A stretch of 16,970 bases of DNA, taken from assembly GCA_017996595.1 (NCBI GenBank), contig JAGOGT010000001.1, forward strand, positions 1 through 16,970, written 5' to 3'. Below are positions 13,256 through 16,970 of the stretch, in pieces. The notes under the pieces were generated by a model. The model was not told the DNA's origin. It did no database searches and was given only the letters and a program-made list of their open reading frames with translations. Position numbers and translations under genes: made by a program. This stretch comes from Candidatus Cloacimonadota bacterium (GTDB taxonomy: Bacteria > Cloacimonadota > Cloacimonadia > Cloacimonadales > Cloacimonadaceae). Position 1 is the stretch's first letter, and each line of letters begins with the position of its first letter.

Positions 13256-14213
13256 TAGCCTTCCCTTCCAAGCTTTTGTTGATGGTCTTCTTGCGTATTT
13301 CCTCGTTTATCTTGCGGTTAAAATCTTCGCCTGCATCATATCCGGCCCCCTTCAGGATCATATTCATGGCTGCCACTTCCACGATCACGGAAACGCTTTT
13401 ACCTGGAGAAACGGGAAGATAGGTAATAGGAGTTTTCACCCCCAGGTGCTCAGCATAGTTGGTTACCAGGCCGATCCGTTCATAATCCATATTTTCCTGC
13501 CAGGGCATCAGTTCGATCTGCAGGTCGATGGTTTTCTGTCGGCGGGTACGTTCGATTCCGAACATCCTTTCGGCATTTATAAAGCCCACACCTCTGATCT
13601 CCATGAAGTGTCCGAATTCACGTCCCGATCTGCCTACTAGCTGATCATCCACAAAACGCAGGGTAATCAGATCGTCGCCTACCAGGCTGTGACCGCGATG
13701 CACCAGGTCCAGAGCGCATTCGCTTTTACCGATGCCGCTTTTACCGGTTAAAAGAATCCCCAATCCAAAAACGTCCACCAGCGTGGCATGGATGGTTTTT
13801 TCCAGGGCAAATACATCGTGCAGATAGCGGGAAAGCTGGTCGATGAGATTGATGGTGGAAAGCCGGCTGGAAAAGAGGGCAACATTCAGATCATTGGCTA
13901 CATGCTCGATCACCGGAGGCAGGGTTAAGCCCTTGGAAATGATGATGCAGGGAATATCGGTTTTGAACATATCCCTGATTCTGGCCAGCAATTCCGCTTC
14001 CTGAAGGCTCTGCAAATAGCGCACCTCGGTTTCGCCAAAAACCTGCACCCGCTCTGCCGAAAAAACTTCCAGATAGCCTGCCAGAGCAAGCCCGGGACGG
14101 TTTACATGCGGCGAAACCAACTTCTTATTCAGGGATTCCGGCTCTGTGATGAGGGACAAAGCCAAATCTTTCTTCTTGCTATCAAAGAAGTCCCGTACGG
14201 TTATCTCTTTCAT
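13224..14213 (-). CDS. hprK: HPr kinase/phosphorylase
   Basis: This bifunctional enzyme phosphorylates and dephosphorylates HPr at Ser46 in response to metabolite levels. The 329-residue protein has the N-terminal domain (about 1-130) and the P-loop kinase domain. Key points are His142 (TIHATLVDVFG), Walker A GKSGIGKS (157-164), the VGDD acidic pair (180-181), the HprK signature with MEIRGVGFIN (204-213), and the PVSPGKSVSVIVEVAAMN segment (267-284) near the phosphorylase loop. The length is usual, with a short basic and polar tail (after about 312) that overlaps ptsH by 32 bases. A good AAGGAAGG site precedes the ATG. The 120-base leader upstream can fold into a branched structure and could carry a promoter or control element. 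Confidence 0.95.
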   Translation of the reverse strand: MKEITVRDFFDSKKKDLALSLITEPESLNKKLVSPHVNRPGLALAGYLEVFSAERVQVFGETEVRYLQSLQEAELLARIRDMFKTDIPCIIISKGLTLPPVIEHVANDLNVALFSSRLSTINLIDQLSRYLHDVFALEKTIHATLVDVFGLGILLTGKSGIGKSECALDLVHRGHSLVGDDLITLRFVDDQLVGRSGREFGHFMEIRGVGFINAERMFGIERTRRQKTIDLQIELMPWQENMDYERIGLVTNYAEHLGVKTPITYLPVSPGKSVSVIVEVAAMNMILKGAGYDAGEDFNRKINEEIRKKTINKSLEGKANETNSRDRSK

Positions 14214-14245
14214 AGGCCTTCCTTAGTTTGGGGTGCCGGAGTATT

Positions 14246-14312
14246 TGGGAAAAAGAGGATGGCGAAGCCACGGGAATTGCTATTCCTCTTGTCCTGCTGT
14301 CCTCTTTTCCCA
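14246..14312. promoter_or_regulatory. Branched inverted-repeat structure in the hpf-hprK spacer
   Basis: Outer arms 14246-14259 (TGGGAAAAAGAGGA) and 14300-14312 (TCCTCTTTTCCCA) pair with one bulged A. Within them lie two small hairpins: TGGC-GAA-GCCA (14260-14270) and GGAAT-TGCT-ATTCC (14273-14286). The first small hairpin abuts the outer arm, as in a multi-way junction. No T run follows on the minus strand, so it is not an ordinary terminator. It ends 32 bases before the hprK start and could be a leader element, an RNA processing site or an inserted palindrome. Function is inferred only from position. Confidence 0.45.
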
Positions 14313-14333
14313 TTCATGCTTTGTTGTTACCTT

Positions 14334-14870
14334 TTATGGCTCCAATAGCTTATACATTTCGTGATCTTTGGTTACCAGCACGTTTATACTGTCGGTTTCT
14401 ATATTCTTAAAGATCAGGTATTCCTCTTTGGATTGCTCCATTTTCTCCAGGGCATCGGTTACGCTCATGGCTTCGGTAACTACTCTCTTTGTTTTTATGG
14501 TCCTGCGGGCACGGTCCGTAACGTTCACCTGGAATTCGGTGGAACGGGAGAATTCGTCGAATTGATCCTTCAGGGATCGCTTTTGATGATCGGTAATCCG
14601 GTCTTTCAGCTTTTTGATCTGACCTTCCATCTTATCTACGGCCGTATCGATGGAAAGATACATATCCATCTCTTCCGATGCGCTTTGCAGCGAAAAACGG
14701 GCAGCATGCAACGAAATCTCGCAGATATTACGGCTGTTTTCCAGCGCCAGGGTGGCATGCACGGTGATGATGTGGTCAAAGTACTTCTTCAGCTTCAGGC
14801 AAGAAGTCTCCACATAGTCCCGGATGGCTTTGGTCAGCTCAAAGTGGCGGGCAGTAATCGTGATTTGCAT
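14334..14870 (-). CDS. hpf: Long-form ribosome hibernation promoting factor
   Basis: The 178-residue protein has an N-terminal S30AE domain (about 1-105; MQITITARHFELTKAIRDYV then LKLKKYFDHI) that binds the 30S decoding centre, a linker, and the C-terminal dimerisation domain (about 120-178; KRVVTEAMSVTDALEKM, then YLIFKNIETDSINVLV and LLEP). This is the long form, which dimerises 70S ribosomes directly to 100S in starvation. I chose the ATG at 14868-14870 over a frame extension to 14993 because an excellent AAAGGAGGA (14878-14886) lies 7 bases upstream and the S30AE domain starts here. That site overlaps the lpdA stop, so the two genes are probably cotranscribed. Confidence 0.92.
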   Translation of the reverse strand: MQITITARHFELTKAIRDYVETSCLKLKKYFDHIITVHATLALENSRNICEISLHAARFSLQSASEEMDMYLSIDTAVDKMEGQIKKLKDRITDHQKRSLKDQFDEFSRSTEFQVNVTDRARRTIKTKRVVTEAMSVTDALEKMEQSKEEYLIFKNIETDSINVLVTKDHEMYKLLEP

Positions 14871-14877
14871 AATGGAA

Positions 14878-14886
14878 TCCTCCTTT
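14878..14886 (-). promoter_or_regulatory. Strong Shine-Dalgarno that sets the hpf start
   Basis: On the minus strand the sequence is AAAGGAGGA, ending 7 bases before the hpf ATG. Its first As are part of the lpdA TAA stop codon (14885-14887). This rules against the longer reading that would overlap lpdA by over 100 bases. Confidence 0.85.
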
Positions 14887-16282
14887 AGATTTTGTGGATT
14901 GAGAGGTTTTGCAGGTCCTCGATAGCTTCCATGATCGTTTCCGACAGGGTCGGATGGGCAAAAACCATGGAATCCACCATTTCTGCAGTGCATTTCCGGT
15001 TGATCAGAATGGTTCCCTGGGCAATCAGTTCGGCGGCGTTTTGCCCCATGATGTGCATGCCCACCAGTTCGCCGGTATCTTTACGGGCGATGGTTTTCAC
15101 AAAACCTGTGGTTGCACTCATGGCCATGGCCTTACCATTTGCCGCATAGGGGAATTTCCCTACGCTGATCTCCCCGAAGCGCTCTGCTGCTTCGGCCTGG
15201 TTATATCCCACCGAGGCTATTTCCGGATGGGTAAAGGTGCAGCGGGGGATATTTACATAGTTTATTTCGTGTAGTTTGTTTTCGCTATTCTTAAGCTGCG
15301 CAGCGATATGCTCCACAGCGTGCAGCCCCTGCTTGCTGGCAGTATGCGCCAGCTGCAGTTTGGCCGTTACATCGCCGATGGCATATACATGGGGCAGATT
15401 GGTTTGCATATTCTCATCGATATTTATCGCTCCCTTGGTGCTTTGCAGCTCCATATCGCTGAAGGCAATGCGGTTCACGGGGATGCGTCCCACGCTCATC
15501 AGCACTTTTTCGGAAAGCAGGGTACTGCCGTCCGAAAGAGTCAGTTCGCAGCCTTCTGCGCTTTGGGAAATCGAGGCTACGCCTTTGCCGGTGAGTACTT
15601 TTATTCCGGCCTTCTTGAATTCCAGGGCCAGCCTTTTGGAAATCTCTTCATCTTCCAGAGCGATCAGCCGGGGGAGAAACTCCACAATGGTAACCTCCAC
15701 GCCGAAGGTATTGAATATCGAGGCAAATTCGCAGCCGATTACCCCTCCGCCAACCACTACCAGGCTTTTGGGAAGGCTGCTCAGCTGCAGGATACCCGTG
15801 GAAGAAAGGATATCTTGTTCGTCGATAATAATCCCGGGAAGGCTTTTGGCTTCGCTGCCTGTGGCGATAATCAGATATTGGCAGGCATATTCTTCCTCTC
15901 CGGCGTTCACGATGTATTTGTCGCCCTCTTTGCGCACTGCCGTTGCTTCAGCTTTGATCACCTCAATTTTACGCTTGCGGAAGAGGAATTCGATGCCGCT
16001 AACCAGCTGCTCCACCACGGCATTCTTACGTTCCCATATCTTGGCGTAATCCAGCTTTATATCCATTTCCGGCAGACCAAAAAGCGGAGCATGCTTTATC
16101 TCCGATACCAGTTCGGCACTTTTCACCAGGGCTTTGGTGGGAATGCAACCCCAATTCAGGCAGATTCCTCCCAGGCGTGCTTTTTCGATAACGAGGCAGG
16201 GAATCTCATATTGGGCCAGGCGAATGGCGGCTTCATATCCACCGGGGCCTCCCCCAATAACAATTACAGTAGTTTCTGGCAT
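14885..16282 (-). CDS. lpdA: Dihydrolipoyl dehydrogenase
   Basis: This flavoprotein reoxidises dihydrolipoamide with NAD+ as the E3 of 2-oxoacid dehydrogenase or glycine cleavage complexes. The 465-residue protein has the FAD-binding GGGPGG (10-15), the redox disulfide in GGICLNWGCIPTK (Cys41 and Cys46), the NAD-binding VVVGGGVIGCEFA, the second FAD contact with HVYAIGDVT, and the C-terminal His443-Glu448 dyad (AHPTLSE). No N-terminal lipoyl domain is present. The ATG overlaps the rpoN stop by one base (TAATG), and its ribosome site AGGAGA lies inside the last rpoN codons. No other subunit of a lipoate complex is visible, so the partner complex is unknown. Its place between rpoN and hpf is uncommon to my knowledge. 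Confidence 0.94.
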   Translation of the reverse strand: MPETTVIVIGGGPGGYEAAIRLAQYEIPCLVIEKARLGGICLNWGCIPTKALVKSAELVSEIKHAPLFGLPEMDIKLDYAKIWERKNAVVEQLVSGIEFLFRKRKIEVIKAEATAVRKEGDKYIVNAGEEEYACQYLIIATGSEAKSLPGIIIDEQDILSSTGILQLSSLPKSLVVVGGGVIGCEFASIFNTFGVEVTIVEFLPRLIALEDEEISKRLALEFKKAGIKVLTGKGVASISQSAEGCELTLSDGSTLLSEKVLMSVGRIPVNRIAFSDMELQSTKGAINIDENMQTNLPHVYAIGDVTAKLQLAHTASKQGLHAVEHIAAQLKNSENKLHEINYVNIPRCTFTHPEIASVGYNQAEAAERFGEISVGKFPYAANGKAMAMSATTGFVKTIARKDTGELVGMHIMGQNAAELIAQGTILINRKCTAEMVDSMVFAHPTLSETIMEAIEDLQNLSIHKI

Positions 16283-16970
16283 TATTTTCTCCTGAGATGG
16301 CTGTTCAAAATTCCCAGTTCATCCCGGTATTTAGTAATGATCCGCCGTGAGATATTCAAGCCTTCGGATTTCAGTTTATCCACCAGCTCCTGATCGGACA
16401 TAGGTTTTTTCTTATTTTCATTTTCGATCAGGTAGATGATGTGCGATTTCACTTTCTGGCGGGAGATGCTCTGATAATCGTCATCAATACCTGCCGTGGA
16501 GGTGAAGAAATCCTTGAAGGCAAAAATCCCATAGGGCGTTTCGGCATATTTATGCTTCACCACGCGGCTGATGGTGGATTCGCTTACTCCCAGATCCTGA
16601 GCGATCACCGCATAGGTTAAGGGATGCATCTGTCCGGATCCAAGGTAAAAAAAGTCATGCTGATACTTGATAATGGACAGCGAAACCCTCTCCAGGGTGC
16701 GCATCCGCATGAAAATGGATTTGATCAGGAACTTGGCCGAATTGATCCGTTCCCGCACGTATTGCATGGTTTCCTTGTCGAAGAACCCGCGATTGATCAT
16801 CTTGCGGTAGCGGGGACTGATGATGATATTGGGGGTAATGTGATCATTAATGATCACCACATATTCCCCATCCACAATTTTCAGGGTAACATCGGGATAC
16901 ACAAAGGCCGCACTGGTAGCCAGAATCCTTAGCCCCGGCTTGGGATCGAGCTTGGCGATCTGTTCCCGCA
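16282..16970 (-). CDS. rpoN: RNA polymerase sigma-54 factor, C-terminal part (5' end outside window)
   Basis: Sigma-54 directs RNA polymerase to -24/-12 promoters and needs an ATP-driven activator. The frame is open to the right edge, so only the last 228 residues are seen. It begins in the core-binding region (AKLDPKPGLRI, then YPDVTLKI and INDHITPNI), continues into the helix-turn-helix (LGVSESTISRVVKHKYAETPYGIF) and ends with the RpoN box SRRIITKYRDEL (usual form ARRTVAKYREEL) that reads the -24 element. The box differs from consensus at a few positions (Ser for Ala, Ile-Ile for Thr-Val) but keeps the core RR and KYR. A GTG at 16902 lies inside the conserved region and is not the start. 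Downstream genes follow closely as one probable operon. Confidence 0.95.
   Translation of the reverse strand, partial: REQIAKLDPKPGLRILATSAAFVYPDVTLKIVDGEYVVIINDHITPNIIISPRYRKMINRGFFDKETMQYVRERINSAKFLIKSIFMRMRTLERVSLSIIKYQHDFFYLGSGQMHPLTYAVIAQDLGVSESTISRVVKHKYAETPYGIFAFKDFFTSTAGIDDDYQSISRQKVKSHIIYLIENENKKKPMSDQELVDKLKSEGLNISRRIITKYRDELGILNSHLRRK

Noticed and set aside
14246..14312. Intrinsic terminator for hpf
   Set aside because: The outer stem is AT- and purine-rich and is not followed by a T run on the minus strand.
14871..14993. Upstream extension of hpf
   Set aside because: The extra 41 residues overlap lpdA, have no homology to S30AE proteins, and would bypass an excellent ribosome site.
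15308..16393. 361-codon plus-strand frame opposite lpdA
   Set aside because: It is antisense to lpdA and rpoN, both with full family motifs.

Overview
The window reads as chromosomal DNA of an uncultured Gram-negative bacterium, probably of the FCB group; Cloacimonadota is my best guess. The clues are a secreted zinc carboxypeptidase with a C-terminal type IX secretion (Por/FlgD-like) tail, a GldA/GldF/GldG-like exporter, a probable outer-membrane beta-barrel, and an rpoN-hpf-hprK-ptsH-ptsI block. The taxonomy is inference; there is no rRNA or marker gene here to settle it.

Region 1 (1-5777, minus strand) is a tight six-gene operon: periplasmic adaptor (HlyD/MacA type), ABC ATPase, ABC-2 permease, GldG-like protein, DUF4340 protein, then a GNAT acetyltransferase cut by the left edge. 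Junctions range from a 14-base overlap to a 5-base gap. Together they describe an envelope export or remodelling machine whose substrate cannot be read from the sequence.

Region 2 (5778-6390) is a 613-base divergent spacer. It holds short-period repeats, a 51-base AT-rich palindrome and an orphan Shine-Dalgarno-like sequence.

Region 3 (6391-9542, plus strand) holds the secreted M14 carboxypeptidase, a clear intrinsic terminator, and a small predicted beta-barrel protein with its own candidate promoter.

Region 4 (9543-9906) has no gene. It is built almost wholly of repeats: 7-mers, 9-mers, a 71-base tandem duplication, and three copies of a palindromic element, the last of which supplies the pgi stop codon.

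Region 5 (9907-16970, minus strand) reads rpoN (cut by the right edge), lpdA, long-form hpf, hprK, ptsH, ptsI, pgi. It pairs sigma-54, ribosome hibernation and a complete HPr phosphorylation circuit (enzyme I, HPr with His15 and Ser46, HPr kinase/phosphorylase) with a glycolytic enzyme, but no sugar-specific PTS permease is visible. This looks like a regulatory carbon/energy-sensing module. Genes from hprK to pgi overlap one another. A 120-base spacer before hprK can fold into a branched structure.

I did not find a clearly new defence or mobile system. The best leads are the repeat and palindrome families in the spacers, the adaptor-plus-Gld exporter arrangement, and the EII-less PTS branch with an atypical enzyme I active-site loop.
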